Assembly: GCA_934293005.1 (NCBI GenBank)
Contig: CAKQYA010000013.1
Span: 1-64,000, forward strand
DNA: 64,000 bases
Source: an uncultured Bacteroidaceae bacterium
GTDB taxonomy: Bacteria; Bacteroidota; Bacteroidia; Bacteroidales; Bacteroidaceae
Direction: 5' to 3'
The notes below the pieces were generated by a model, which did no database searches, was not told where the DNA came from, and saw only the letters and a list, made by a program, of their open reading frames with translations. The position numbers were made by a program, and so were the translations under genes. The number at the start of each line of letters is the position of its first letter. Position 1 is the first letter of the stretch. Positions 16,595 through 25,055 of the stretch are shown here, one piece after another.

Positions 16595-16668
16595 CTCTTG
16601 CCTGTGTTGCGGCTTGTGGCTCTTGCCTGTGTTGTGGCTTATGTTGCGGCTTGTGTCTCTTACCTGTG
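16595..16668. repeat. Degenerate 25-bp tandem repeat
   Basis: Copies beginning CTCTTGCCTGTGTTG at 16595 and 16620, with a third diverged block ending TCTCTTACCTGTG. It lies between the hairpin and the 3' end of the MFS gene. Confidence 0.7.
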
Positions 16669-16694
16669 ATGGCCTGTGCCGAACCTTTCGCCCG

Positions 16695-17846
16695 TCACGC
16701 CTGCGCCCTTTCGTACTTGCGGTAGAGCATGAGCAGGCACACGAAACCGATGAGGGCGAGCGGAATACCAGGCAGGGCCGAATAGCGCGGAGAGAGGCCA
16801 AGGGATATGGGGAGGCCTCCGAGAAACGCTCCAAGGGCGTTGCCGAGGTTGAACGCCATCTGCACGCACGCTCCTCCAAGCATCTCGCCTCCGGGCGCAT
16901 GCTTGAGGATGAGAAACTGCTCAGGGCCGCTCACGGCGAAGAGGCATGCAGAGCACACCATCATCAGGGCCACCGAAGCCCATGGATGGCTGCAGAGGAA
17001 GAAGATGGCGGCAAGGCCAAGGGCTATGGTGATCTGCACGCATGTGGCGAAGCGGGCTGGCTGGGCGCGGTCGGCATACTTGCCGCTGGCGAGGTTGCCA
17101 AGCACCATGCCGAGGCCAGATGCTATCATGAGGTAGAAGAGCAAGGCTGATGAGAAGCCGCTCTCTTGGGTGAGCACGGGCGCCACGTAGCTGTACCAGC
17201 AGAACACGCCCCCGTTGCCGAGCATGGTGGCTGCGAGGATGAGCCAGGGGGCTGGGCGGCGGAGGAAGACAAACTGCTTGCGGAAACTCTCGCATGGCCT
17301 TGCTTCGAGGTCGGGCACCCATCGCCAGATGAAGAAGAGCACGAGCAGGGCGCACACCATGGCGAGGACAAAGGGGAACCGCCACGAGAGCGAATTGCAC
17401 AATGCTGTGGCCAAGGGCACGCCCAATAGGTTGGCTATGGTCATGCCTGCTATCATGGCCGACACAGCGCCTGCTTCATGGCCTTTGTCGGCCAGGCGCA
17501 CGGCAACGATGCTTGCCACTCCGAAGTATGCTCCGTGGGGCAGGCCCGATATGAAGCGGGCTGCGAGAAGCACCCAATAGTTGGGCGCGAGCACGGAGAT
17601 GATGGCTCCGGCCACCATCATGGCGGCGAGGACAAGCAGTATCGACTTGGGCTTGTATTTGTGGGCAAAGACGAGCAGTGGCGCGCCTGCGCTCACGCCT
17701 ATGGCGTAGGCTGAGATGAGGTGGCCTGCTTCGGGTATGCTCACATGGAGGCTGCGCGACACGTTGGGCAGGATTGCCATCATCACATACTCCGTGATGC
17801 CCAGGGCTAATGTGCCCATGGCAAGCGACAATAGACTTTTCTTCAT
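16695..17846 (-). CDS. MFS transporter, AraJ/DHA1-type
   Basis: Inner-membrane proton-coupled exporter of 383 residues with about twelve membrane segments. It begins MKKSLLSLAMGTLALGITEYVMM, the usual start of AraJ-like sugar/drug exporters, and has the loop RFISGLPHGAYFGVASIVA. Substrate cannot be read from sequence. The coding region is strikingly G+C-rich compared with the flanks to its right end. A TAATTTTG element (17980-17987, minus strand) may be its promoter, giving a leader of about 125 bases that holds a 40-bp tandem repeat. Confidence 0.85.
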   Translation of the reverse strand: MKKSLLSLAMGTLALGITEYVMMAILPNVSRSLHVSIPEAGHLISAYAIGVSAGAPLLVFAHKYKPKSILLVLAAMMVAGAIISVLAPNYWVLLAARFISGLPHGAYFGVASIVAVRLADKGHEAGAVSAMIAGMTIANLLGVPLATALCNSLSWRFPFVLAMVCALLVLFFIWRWVPDLEARPCESFRKQFVFLRRPAPWLILAATMLGNGGVFCWYSYVAPVLTQESGFSSALLFYLMIASGLGMVLGNLASGKYADRAQPARFATCVQITIALGLAAIFFLCSHPWASVALMMVCSACLFAVSGPEQFLILKHAPGGEMLGGACVQMAFNLGNALGAFLGGLPISLGLSPRYSALPGIPLALIGFVCLLMLYRKYERAQA

Positions 17847-17887
17847 TTCAAGCGTTGTGTGTGTGAATGTAATGTTAGTTAATCAGT

Positions 17888-17964
17888 ATCTTCTGTTGTT
17901 GGTCTGCTTCTTCTTTGGCAGGCCTGCATCTTCTGTTGTTGGCCAGCTTCTTCTTTGGCTGGCC
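17888..17964. repeat. 40-bp tandem repeat upstream of the MFS gene
   Basis: ATCTTCTGTTGTTGG starts copies at 17888 and 17928; each continues GCTTCTTCTTTGGC. It lies in the likely leader of the MFS gene, within a 280-base gap that otherwise shows only the possible promoter. Confidence 0.8.
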
Positions 17965-18126
17965 GAAAAAAATCAGATACAAAATTAACTCTTATGCCAT
18001 TTATGCCGATTATGAAATGTATGCTTAATGGAGCGGAGGGGCGTTTCCTTGATAAATGTCATTTTGACACTAATAACAGTTGCGCTTATGCTATCTCGGC
18101 CTTGCAAAGCGTGGATACAGGGCGGT

Positions 18127-18624
18127 TCATTTCACTTTGACGCTTATGCCCGAGACCATGAGCACCACTTCGTCGGCTGCAGCGGCTATGTGCTGGTTGA
18201 GCCATCCGAGCATGTCGGTGAAGCGGCGCTGGGCAGCGTTGGGGCTTGTGCCTCCCATGCCTATCTCGTTGGTGACGAAGATGAAGGTAGCGTCCTGGGC
18301 GGTGAAGCGGTCAAACTCGTCGGCTACTTCCTGGATGCTTTCCATGGTGTCTGTGAAGAAATTGGTGAGCCAGAGCGTGCAGCAGTCGATGAGCACCACG
18401 CGGCCTTGCACGTCGTGGCGGCTCAAGTGTTTCTCTTCTTCTATGTTGGTCCATTGGAGCCCGCGTCTTTCCTGGTGCAGGCGCACACGCTTGCTGAATT
18501 CTTCGTCCCAGATGTGAGCTGTGGCCATGTATATGGGGGTGTCGGACAGCGAGAGGGCAAGGCGTTCGGCATATTCGCTCTTGCCCGACCTCTGCCCTCC
18601 TGTGATTAAGATGATTCGTCTCAT
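18127..18624 (-). CDS. cobU: Adenosylcobinamide kinase / cobinamide-phosphate guanylyltransferase
   Basis: Phosphorylates adenosylcobinamide and attaches GMP to form adenosyl-GDP-cobinamide in nucleotide-loop assembly. The 165 residues begin MRRIILITGGQRSGKS with the P-loop at 9-16; the LHQERRGLQW segment carries the likely guanylylated His, and VTNEIGMG is a conserved CobU string. The frame continues 45 codons upstream, but that extension is just translation of the 33-bp tandem repeat and is rejected. It is the last gene of the cobalamin run. CobS and CobT/CobC, needed to finish the cofactor, are not in the window. Confidence 0.92.
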   Translation of the reverse strand: MRRIILITGGQRSGKSEYAERLALSLSDTPIYMATAHIWDEEFSKRVRLHQERRGLQWTNIEEEKHLSRHDVQGRVVLIDCCTLWLTNFFTDTMESIQEVADEFDRFTAQDATFIFVTNEIGMGGTSPNAAQRRFTDMLGWLNQHIAAAADEVVLMVSGISVKVK

Positions 18625-18653
18625 GATGTTCTTCTGTTTTTTTTGTTCTGCCT

Positions 18654-18752
18654 TTTTATGTTCAAGCATCCGCCTCGTGTTCCATCTTTTATGTTCAAGC
18701 ATCCGCCTCGTGTTCCATCTTTTATGTTCAAGCATCCACCTTGTGTTCTGCT
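18654..18752. repeat. Three-copy 33-bp tandem repeat before cobU
   Basis: TTTTATGTTCAAGCATCC starts units with the ATG at 18658, 18691 and 18724; the third copy is diverged. The period of 33 keeps a reading frame open (11-residue repeat RWNTRRMLEHK), which artificially extends the cobU frame. It fills the space between btuC and cobU. Confidence 0.9.
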
Positions 18753-18783
18753 TCCGCATAGATGGCCCAAGGTTGTCTGTTTT

Positions 18784-19812
18784 CTATTTGCGTCTGAGCA
18801 GCACGGCGAGGGCCACGGGCGCGCCTATGAGGGCTGTGACGGAGTTGATGGGCAGGGCTCCTTCGAATCCGGGCAGGCGTGCTATGAGGTTGCACACCAA
18901 GGCGAGCGACGCTCCGCAGAACATGGTGGCTGGCAACGTGATGCGGTGGTCTTCCACGCGGAAGAGTCCGCGCGCTATGTGTGGCACAGCGAGGCCGAGA
19001 AACATGATGGGGCCGCAATAGGCTGTGGCAACGGCTGTAAGCGTGCCTGCGCTGGCGATGATGAGCAGGCGGGCGCGCCGCACGTTGAGTCCGAGGTTCT
19101 CAGCATAGAGTTCGCCAAGGAGCATGATGTTGAGCGGTTTGGCAAGGAGCATGGTAAGAGGGAGCATGATGACCATAAGTGTGACAAAAACATTTACTTG
19201 GCCGCCTGTAACTCGAGCAAAGCTTCCAAGGCCCCAGATGACATATGCGCGTATGTCTTCCTCTGTGGAGAAATATTTAAGCACGCCTATGATGGCCGTG
19301 GCTATGTAGCCTATGAGCACGCCTGTGATGAGCAGCGTGGTGTTGCCCTCGAGTTTCTGCGAGAGCCACACGATGAGCGCCATCACCACCATGGCTCCGC
19401 TGATGGCCGCCAGAGTGAGGGCTGTGTTGCCGAAGACGCCGAACCTCGTCATGATGCCTCCGCCTAATGTGCCGCTGAGAAGCACCACGAATGCCACTCC
19501 CAAACTGGCTGCGCTCGACACGCCGAGCACGGATGGGCCTGCAAGGGGGTTGTGAAACACGGTCTGCATCTCGAGTCCGGCCACGGAGAGGCCTGCTCCG
19601 CACGCCAGGGCCGTGAGCGTTTGCGGCAGGCGTGTCTTCATCACGATGTTGTCCCACACTTCGTTGTGGCACACGCCATCGCCTGCGGCGTGGTGGAAGA
19701 GGATGCTGAAGATGTCGGCTGCGGATATGGACACGGAGCCGAGGATGAGATTGAGCAGCACGAAGGCCGGGATGCTCAATATGATTGATGTCATTAGGAT
19801 GGGCTGTCGCAT
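18784..19812 (-). CDS. btuC: FecCD/BtuC-type ABC permease, probably corrinoid import
   Basis: Inner-membrane permease of 342 residues with about ten hydrophobic helices. Family motifs include RLPQTLTALACGAGLSVAGLEMQTVFHNPLA split over the first cytoplasmic loop (here about 52-82) and PSVLGVSSAASLG, as well as the coupling region CGPIMFLGLAVPHIAR. Sequence alone does not separate B12, haem and siderophore permeases; the setting within cobalamin genes and a BtuF-like protein supports corrinoid. Its ATPase (BtuD) is not encoded nearby. Its 5' end is duplicated into the end of the preceding gene (see the repeat at 19784-19896). Confidence 0.85.
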   Translation of the reverse strand: MRQPILMTSIILSIPAFVLLNLILGSVSISAADIFSILFHHAAGDGVCHNEVWDNIVMKTRLPQTLTALACGAGLSVAGLEMQTVFHNPLAGPSVLGVSSAASLGVAFVVLLSGTLGGGIMTRFGVFGNTALTLAAISGAMVVMALIVWLSQKLEGNTTLLITGVLIGYIATAIIGVLKYFSTEEDIRAYVIWGLGSFARVTGGQVNVFVTLMVIMLPLTMLLAKPLNIMLLGELYAENLGLNVRRARLLIIASAGTLTAVATAYCGPIMFLGLAVPHIARGLFRVEDHRITLPATMFCGASLALVCNLIARLPGFEGALPINSVTALIGAPVALAVLLRRK

Positions 19813-19896
19813 ATGATAAGTGGGTATGTTGTTGTCAGGATTGGGGGCTAATGAGCAGGATTGATGCCATCAGGATGGACTGTCGCATATGAGCAG
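19784..19896. repeat. Duplicated btuC start region overlapping the cbiJ-cbiD 3' end
   Basis: About 37 bases around the btuC start (19784-19820) recur with few changes at 19860-19896. Read on the minus strand, the second copy would encode MRQSILMASI, against MRQPILMTSI at the real start, but it is read in another frame as the last codons of the CbiD domain. Confidence 0.85.
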
Positions 19897-21621
19897 TATT
19901 TCTATTTCGCCATTTGGGAAGGCCGCCTGGCAATGCTGGTAGCAGAGCGAGGCTATCTTGCTGAAGAATGCCTGGGGCATGAGCGGAGCAAGTTGGCGAG
20001 CCATGGTGACATTGTCTATGATGGAGATGAGGGAGGCGCTGTCGGGGAGGTCGGCTGCGACCGACTTGAGGAAGTCTTTGTTCATGGCCACCTTGTGAGA
20101 ATGGGTGTCGAGATTGCCCTCGGCCAGTTTGACGGCCTTGCCTATCATGATGCCCACGGTGACTTTGCTGAAGCCGAGCTGGGAGGCTTTCTCGAGCGTC
20201 TGGCCAACGAAGTTGCCATAATGCACCATGCGCAGGCCCGGCCGCATCTGGCGCAGGCGGTCCTCACTCTTCTTTCCCGCCACGATGCCTATCTCGTCGC
20301 ATCCGATGGCGCGTGCCACCTCGAGTTCGCGGCCTATGCTCTGCACGAAGGCCTCGTTGCTCAGGGGCGACACGATGCCCGATGTGCCTATGATGCTTAT
20401 GCCGCCGAGCACGCCCACCTTGGAGTTGAATGTCTTCTGCGCCAGGGCCTCTCCGTTTTCCACGCTTATCATCACGTCAAAGCCAGCGGAGCTTATGGAG
20501 CGTATCTCGTCTGTGATCATCTTGCGCGGAGTGGCGTTGATGGCCGGCCCGCCCACGGGGATGCCAAGGCCGGGGAGCGTGACCATGCCCACCCCTTCGC
20601 CTTGGAGGAAATGGATGCGGCCATCGCTGTTGGGTGTCACGGCCGATGTGATCCTGCATCCTTTGGTGATGTCGGGGTCGTCGCTCGAGTCTTTCACCAC
20701 GGAAGCGCGTCCTCTGCCCTCGATGTCGACGGCTATGCTCATCGTCTCTCCGTCGGGAAGGGCGAAGGAGACCTCTTCGGGGCATTCGTCGTGAAGAAGC
20801 GAGAGGAGCGCGGCCTTGGTGGCGGCTGTGGCGCATGCTCCTGTGGTGAGGCCTGTGCGCAGAGGGAAAAAGCCTGGCGCAAGTTGCTCGATGGCCCTGC
20901 GCAGGCTGTGGGGGCCTGTGACGTAGTGCCAATGGGCGGGCAACTTGGGGTGCTCGACAACAAACACTTTGAGGCCGAGCGACAGGGCTGCCTGCACCTT
21001 AGCCTCATATCCGCCGCTCTCGCCGCTCTCTTTGGTGATGATGGCGTCGCAGCCCAGCTGCTGCATCATCTCTTTCTCGTCGTCCGCGCTCGGCAAGGCG
21101 AGACTGTCGTTGTAGAAAATGATGCTGCTTGGAGGAAGGCCCTGCTCTTCGGCTATGGCTATGCTCTCGGGGCGATGGAGGATGCGGAAGATGGTGGGAT
21201 GCAATGTCCAGTAGGGCTTGAGCTTCGCTATGGTGTTGGCTCCCGAGAGCGCAAGGAGTTTTGCAGGGGCGCGCTCTTGCATTTGCCTCATGGCCTCATC
21301 GTAGTCTTTGCAATAGGCTGCATTCGGGATGCGCTTGCCGAAGTGGCGCTGAAGGCGTATGACGGGCAGGCCTGCACGGGCTATTGCCAGGTGGAGGTTG
21401 AGGGCAAACGGATGAGCGGCGTCGACGATGCAGCGCACGTGGTGCGTGCGGCAGAACGTGACGATGTCGTCGGCCGACATGGTGCCGCAGAGCCGCTCTC
21501 CATGACGCAGCTGCACTTCTTGCAGGCTGCCGCGTGTGGAATAGTAGAACGTGGAGCCGGCCTTGTCGCATGTCTCTGCGGCTGTGCGCCCTTCGGTGGT
21601 TCCGCCAAAGATTAGTATCAT
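19870..21621 (-). CDS. Fused CbiJ/CobK reductase and CbiD methyltransferase
   Basis: Two enzymes of anaerobic corrin-ring synthesis in 583 residues. Residues about 1-240 are (cobalt-)precorrin-6A reductase (MILIFGGTTEGR nucleotide site, VDAAHPFA motif). Residues about 248-583 are CbiD, cobalt-precorrin-5B C1-methyltransferase, with the diagnostic LRTGLTTGACATAATKAAL and the GGISIIGTSGIV segment. CbiD is specific to the anaerobic route. The start is set at MILIFGG; the 25 upstream codons lack family similarity. The last residues ICDSPS come from DNA duplicated from the btuC start, so the original C-terminus may have been altered. Fusion in this order makes one polypeptide for two non-adjacent pathway steps. 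Confidence 0.9.
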   Translation of the reverse strand: MILIFGGTTEGRTAAETCDKAGSTFYYSTRGSLQEVQLRHGERLCGTMSADDIVTFCRTHHVRCIVDAAHPFALNLHLAIARAGLPVIRLQRHFGKRIPNAAYCKDYDEAMRQMQERAPAKLLALSGANTIAKLKPYWTLHPTIFRILHRPESIAIAEEQGLPPSSIIFYNDSLALPSADDEKEMMQQLGCDAIITKESGESGGYEAKVQAALSLGLKVFVVEHPKLPAHWHYVTGPHSLRRAIEQLAPGFFPLRTGLTTGACATAATKAALLSLLHDECPEEVSFALPDGETMSIAVDIEGRGRASVVKDSSDDPDITKGCRITSAVTPNSDGRIHFLQGEGVGMVTLPGLGIPVGGPAINATPRKMITDEIRSISSAGFDVMISVENGEALAQKTFNSKVGVLGGISIIGTSGIVSPLSNEAFVQSIGRELEVARAIGCDEIGIVAGKKSEDRLRQMRPGLRMVHYGNFVGQTLEKASQLGFSKVTVGIMIGKAVKLAEGNLDTHSHKVAMNKDFLKSVAADLPDSASLISIIDNVTMARQLAPLMPQAFFSKIASLCYQHCQAAFPNGEIEILLICDSPS

Positions 21622-21710
21622 AGTTGCCTGGTCTTTAAGGTGTTTTTGGGTGTGCCATTGTCCTTTGCTTGAACATGACTGATGCTTGAATGCCATCTTG
21701 CTTTCTTTGT

Positions 21711-21760
21711 CATGAATGGAACATCCTTACATTATCACTCATGAATGGAGCATCTTGTCA
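21711..21760. repeat. Short diverged direct repeat between cbiJ-cbiD and cbiG-cbiF
   Basis: CATGAATGGA is found at 21711 and 21740, each followed by a CATC-containing stretch; the second runs into the cbiG-cbiF stop. The rest of the 136-base gap shows nothing else. Confidence 0.5.
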
Positions 21761-23599
21761 TTCCTTGCCCTTTCTAAACAAGTGCGTGAAATGCCCGTCG
21801 TAGAGTTTGCTGAGTCCCTGCCGGTTGTCGATGGCCTCTCCCACCACTATCATGGTGGTGAGCGTTAGGTTGTTTTCTTTGAGGATATTGGCAAGGTCTT
21901 TCAGTTGGCCCCGGTAGATGCGCTGGTCGCTCCAGGTGAGTTTGTAGCATGCGGCCACAGGAGTGTCGGGCGGATAGCCGCCCTGGAGGAGCTGCTCCTG
22001 CACCTGCTCCACTATGCTTGCGCTGAGGAAGATGCACATGGTGCTCTGGTGCGAAGCCAGCATGCTCAGCTTTTCCTTCTCAGGCACAGGCGTGCGCCCT
22101 TCGCCACGCGTGAGTATAATCGTCTGGCAACGCTCGGGGATAGTGAACTGCGAGCGGAGTTCGGCTGCAGCCGCAAGAAACGAAGAGATGCCAGGCGTGA
22201 TGTGGTAGTCCATGCCGTGCTGGTCGAAGAAGGCCATCTGCTCCTGTATAGCTCCGTAGATGCAAGGGTCGCCAGTGTGGAGGCGCACGACGAGATGACC
22301 GCGGTCGTAGTGCTCTTTCATCAGGGCAAACTGCTCCTCGAGGTCCATGTTGGCGCTGCTGCGCACCACGCACCCTTGCTTGGCGCAGAGGGTGAGCTGG
22401 CGCGGCACAAGACTGCCGGCATAGAGGATGAGGTCGGCACGCTTCAAGAATTTGCGTCCGCGCACGCTCACGAGGTCAGGGTCGCCAGGACCTGCCCCCA
22501 CTATCTCGATGTGTCCGAGCGAATGTGTGGAGCCGTCGGCTGCAATGACGGGACGATTGGCCGCCAAGGCATCCCTGTCGACCGACAGGGCGAAGGTGTA
22601 GTGTGAAGCTCCGCCGTCGCCTTCTGCCCCTTCTGCGCAGCCTTTCTGCTTCTCGACGAGCAAGGCTCTGCCGCTGGCCGACAGGGCTGACGCCTCTGCC
22701 ACGCCGTAGCAGCCTGTGACGTCAAACACCTTGGAGGACGGATTGGGCACTTCGACCTTGGCAAGTGCGCCCGACGTGTGTATGCGGAGCTGAGCTTCGG
22801 GCAGCAACGACGAGAGGCGCGCCAGGCATGGCTCGTCTTTCTTGAGGTCGATGGTCTCTATGGTGGCTATCGACTGGATGGCGTAGCCCATCCTGGCCAC
22901 ATCTTCGAGCACGATGTCGGCAACAGTCTCGGGAGCCTTTTTCTGGCAACCCACGCCAAGATGCAGGCATCGGGGGTAGAAACGGAGCTGATGCTTGTAA
23001 GGCTCGCCTGGCTGGAGCATGGTGCTGCGCTCAAACGGAGACACGACGATGAGCAGACTGAATGCGCTCTTCTGGCTGGCTGGCAGCGACGAAAACGCTT
23101 CGCATGAGTCGAACAGGCTCACATGAGGCGGCAGGGTCTGCTTGAGATGCTGTGCGCCAGCATCGTCGCATTCGATGACGAGGGCTGTGGGCTGCTTGTT
23201 GACAAACGCGGCTATGCATGCGTTCATCTCCTGGCGAGGGATGGGGGCAGCAGTCCATCTGAAGTCGGCGGCCAAGGTGTCTAATGGCCACAGGCCCATG
23301 TTGTCGCTTTGGGTAGTGATGATGGCTTCGCCGCCAAGAACCGAGGCTATGCTGCGAGCGAGGCTGTTGGCTCCGCCCACGTGTCCGGAGAGGACTGGTA
23401 TGATGTATTTGCCCGTGGAATCTATGCAGATGACCGCAGGGTCGGCATATTTGTCGTTGACTACGGGCAGGATCTTGCGCACGCAGATGCCCATGGCTCC
23501 GACAAACACTATCGCCTCGCCTTCGAATGGAAGGTTTTCTTTGCGGATGATGTCGGCTATGCGCTTTCCTGTGTCGTTGACATACTCAAAATGTATCAT
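21758..23599 (-). CDS. Fused CbiG hydrolase and CbiF/CobM methyltransferase
   Basis: 613 residues. The first about 330 are CbiG, cobalt-precorrin-5A hydrolase that opens the lactone and releases acetaldehyde in the anaerobic route (FVGAMGICVRKI, PVLSGHVGGAN, GVGCQKKAP, SNMGL-type strings). Residues about 362-600 are CbiF, cobalt-precorrin-4 C11-methyltransferase (HIEIVGAGPGDPDLVSVRG, YAGSLVP, RLHTGDPCIYGAI). CbiF makes the substrate of CbiG, so fusion joins two consecutive steps. A short acidic/glycine-rich linker (near QKGCAEGAEGDGGAS) separates the domains. Length of each part is normal. Confidence 0.92.
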   Translation of the reverse strand: MIHFEYVNDTGKRIADIIRKENLPFEGEAIVFVGAMGICVRKILPVVNDKYADPAVICIDSTGKYIIPVLSGHVGGANSLARSIASVLGGEAIITTQSDNMGLWPLDTLAADFRWTAAPIPRQEMNACIAAFVNKQPTALVIECDDAGAQHLKQTLPPHVSLFDSCEAFSSLPASQKSAFSLLIVVSPFERSTMLQPGEPYKHQLRFYPRCLHLGVGCQKKAPETVADIVLEDVARMGYAIQSIATIETIDLKKDEPCLARLSSLLPEAQLRIHTSGALAKVEVPNPSSKVFDVTGCYGVAEASALSASGRALLVEKQKGCAEGAEGDGGASHYTFALSVDRDALAANRPVIAADGSTHSLGHIEIVGAGPGDPDLVSVRGRKFLKRADLILYAGSLVPRQLTLCAKQGCVVRSSANMDLEEQFALMKEHYDRGHLVVRLHTGDPCIYGAIQEQMAFFDQHGMDYHITPGISSFLAAAAELRSQFTIPERCQTIILTRGEGRTPVPEKEKLSMLASHQSTMCIFLSASIVEQVQEQLLQGGYPPDTPVAACYKLTWSDQRIYRGQLKDLANILKENNLTLTTMIVVGEAIDNRQGLSKLYDGHFTHLFRKGKE

Positions 23600-23694
23600 G
23601 ATGTGTGTTGTTGTTATAAAAGATGTGAGGCTATTTGCTTGGCCGGCAGCAAGAGGGCCTTGATGCGAAATGCTGGCAGCTGCGAGATGGGCAA

Positions 23695-24864
23695 TCAGAC
23701 GGCCTTCATGACGTGTATCGGGTTAAACTGGTCAATAGCCACGAGCGTGGAGGCTTCCATGATCATGCCTATATCGGCTGCGCTCTCTTCAAAGAGGTGG
23801 CGGCTCTCGTCCGACACGGAGTTGAACACTATGCAGCAACCTTGAAGCATGAATGGCTTCAGTTTGCGCATGATTTCTTTCAGATGGCCGCCATGGCCTC
23901 CGATGAAGATGGCGTCAGGCGCAGGATATTGGCTTATGTCCTGAAGAAGGAAGTCACCTATGACAGCTGTGATGCCTGGCGTGCCAAACTTGCGGGCGTT
24001 GTCGCGCATGAGCTCCCTGCCCTCTTCTCTCACCTCAAAGGATGTGACCTGAAGATGCGGAAACTGCAATTTTGCTTCTATGCTCACGCTGCCTGTGCAG
24101 AACCCTATGTCCCACAGCGAACGTTTCTGATGGAGGTCGAGCATGCTGAGCGAAAGCAGGCGTACAGGCATCTTGGTGATCATCTTGGCGCGTCCGTCGA
24201 GGAGCGAGAAACAATGCTCGGGAATGCCAAAGGGACGCGGCCTGTGGCTTGTCTGCTGGAGCATGAGGCAATTGGGCACCGAATATTCCTTGTCTTCAAG
24301 ATAGGGTCCTACATGCTCGTTGTGCTCGTTGCCGAGATTCTCGCCTACGGTGGCCTTGTAGTTGGTGTAGCCATATTCGCGCAAGCGGGCCATGATGGCA
24401 TGGGGGGTCTTGCTGCGGTCGGTGAGCACGCCTATGAGCGGCTCGCCAGAGATGAGAGCCTCGTCCAATTTGTGCCAAGGACGGCCTGTGAGCGACACCA
24501 CATGCATGTCGTGGTAAGGCAGGTGCATGCGGTGGGCCAGGGTCTGGAGCGAATTGAATGAAGGAAACACGTCTATGGCGCATCCAGCGCATTCGCGCTC
24601 CACTGTGGCGGCAAAGCCATAGAAGAGAGGGTCGCCAGAGGCGAAGACGACTATGTCGGCATAAACCTCATACTTGGCGAAGACGTCGGCGAGCGGCACG
24701 GTGATGTCTATCCATACTGATCCGCTTGGCAAATGGCCCGACATGATCTCATGATGGCGCTTGCCTCCAGAGAACACTCTCGACTGCGAAATGATTTCAT
24801 TCACCTCTGGCGGAAACCATTGCTCGCGCCTGTCGCTTATACCTATTATTGTACAATGTCTCAT
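23695..24864 (-). CDS. cobL: Fused CbiE-CbiT (CobL) precorrin-6Y/7 methyltransferase
   Basis: 389 residues. Residues 1 to about 205 are CbiE, the C5-methyltransferase (TIIGISD start, FASGDPLFYGFA motif). Residues about 205-389 are CbiT, the C15-methylating decarboxylase, with the Rossmann SAM site LWDIGFCTGSVSIEA and DAIFIGGHGGHLKEI. The CbiE-CbiT fusion is the common CobL arrangement. Spacing to cbiG-cbiF is 95 bases. Confidence 0.94.
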   Translation of the reverse strand: MRHCTIIGISDRREQWFPPEVNEIISQSRVFSGGKRHHEIMSGHLPSGSVWIDITVPLADVFAKYEVYADIVVFASGDPLFYGFAATVERECAGCAIDVFPSFNSLQTLAHRMHLPYHDMHVVSLTGRPWHKLDEALISGEPLIGVLTDRSKTPHAIMARLREYGYTNYKATVGENLGNEHNEHVGPYLEDKEYSVPNCLMLQQTSHRPRPFGIPEHCFSLLDGRAKMITKMPVRLLSLSMLDLHQKRSLWDIGFCTGSVSIEAKLQFPHLQVTSFEVREEGRELMRDNARKFGTPGITAVIGDFLLQDISQYPAPDAIFIGGHGGHLKEIMRKLKPFMLQGCCIVFNSVSDESRHLFEESAADIGMIMEASTLVAIDQFNPIHVMKAV

Positions 24865-25055
24865 AGTGTTGTTACGAAATGTTACATCGGGTTATTGCGA
24901 AATGCTTTACCATGTTACCATGCAATGCTTCAATGCGTTACCACGCTATGCTTTATCTTATTGTGTAATACCATTATCATACAGGGGAAATAGTGCTGTT
25001 GGTGGAAATTTGCCCGAAGGAGGAAGCATGGCAGAAGGATTGCCAGATGGGATGC
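24865..25055. repeat. Degenerate repeat spacer between cobL and cbiH-cbiC
   Basis: Imperfect units of the form GTTACNATGC and GAAATGCTTTA recur over about 24870-24975. Nothing else recognised. Confidence 0.45.

Noticed and set aside
18625..18759. N-terminal extension of CobU by 45 residues
   Set aside because: The extension is translated 33-bp repeat; CobU proteins start at the MRRIILITGGQRSGKS-type segment.
19861..21615. Long open frame of 584 codons on the plus strand
   Set aside because: It is exactly antisense to the CbiJ-CbiD gene, has a biased composition typical of antisense frames in G+C-rich DNA, and shows no domain.
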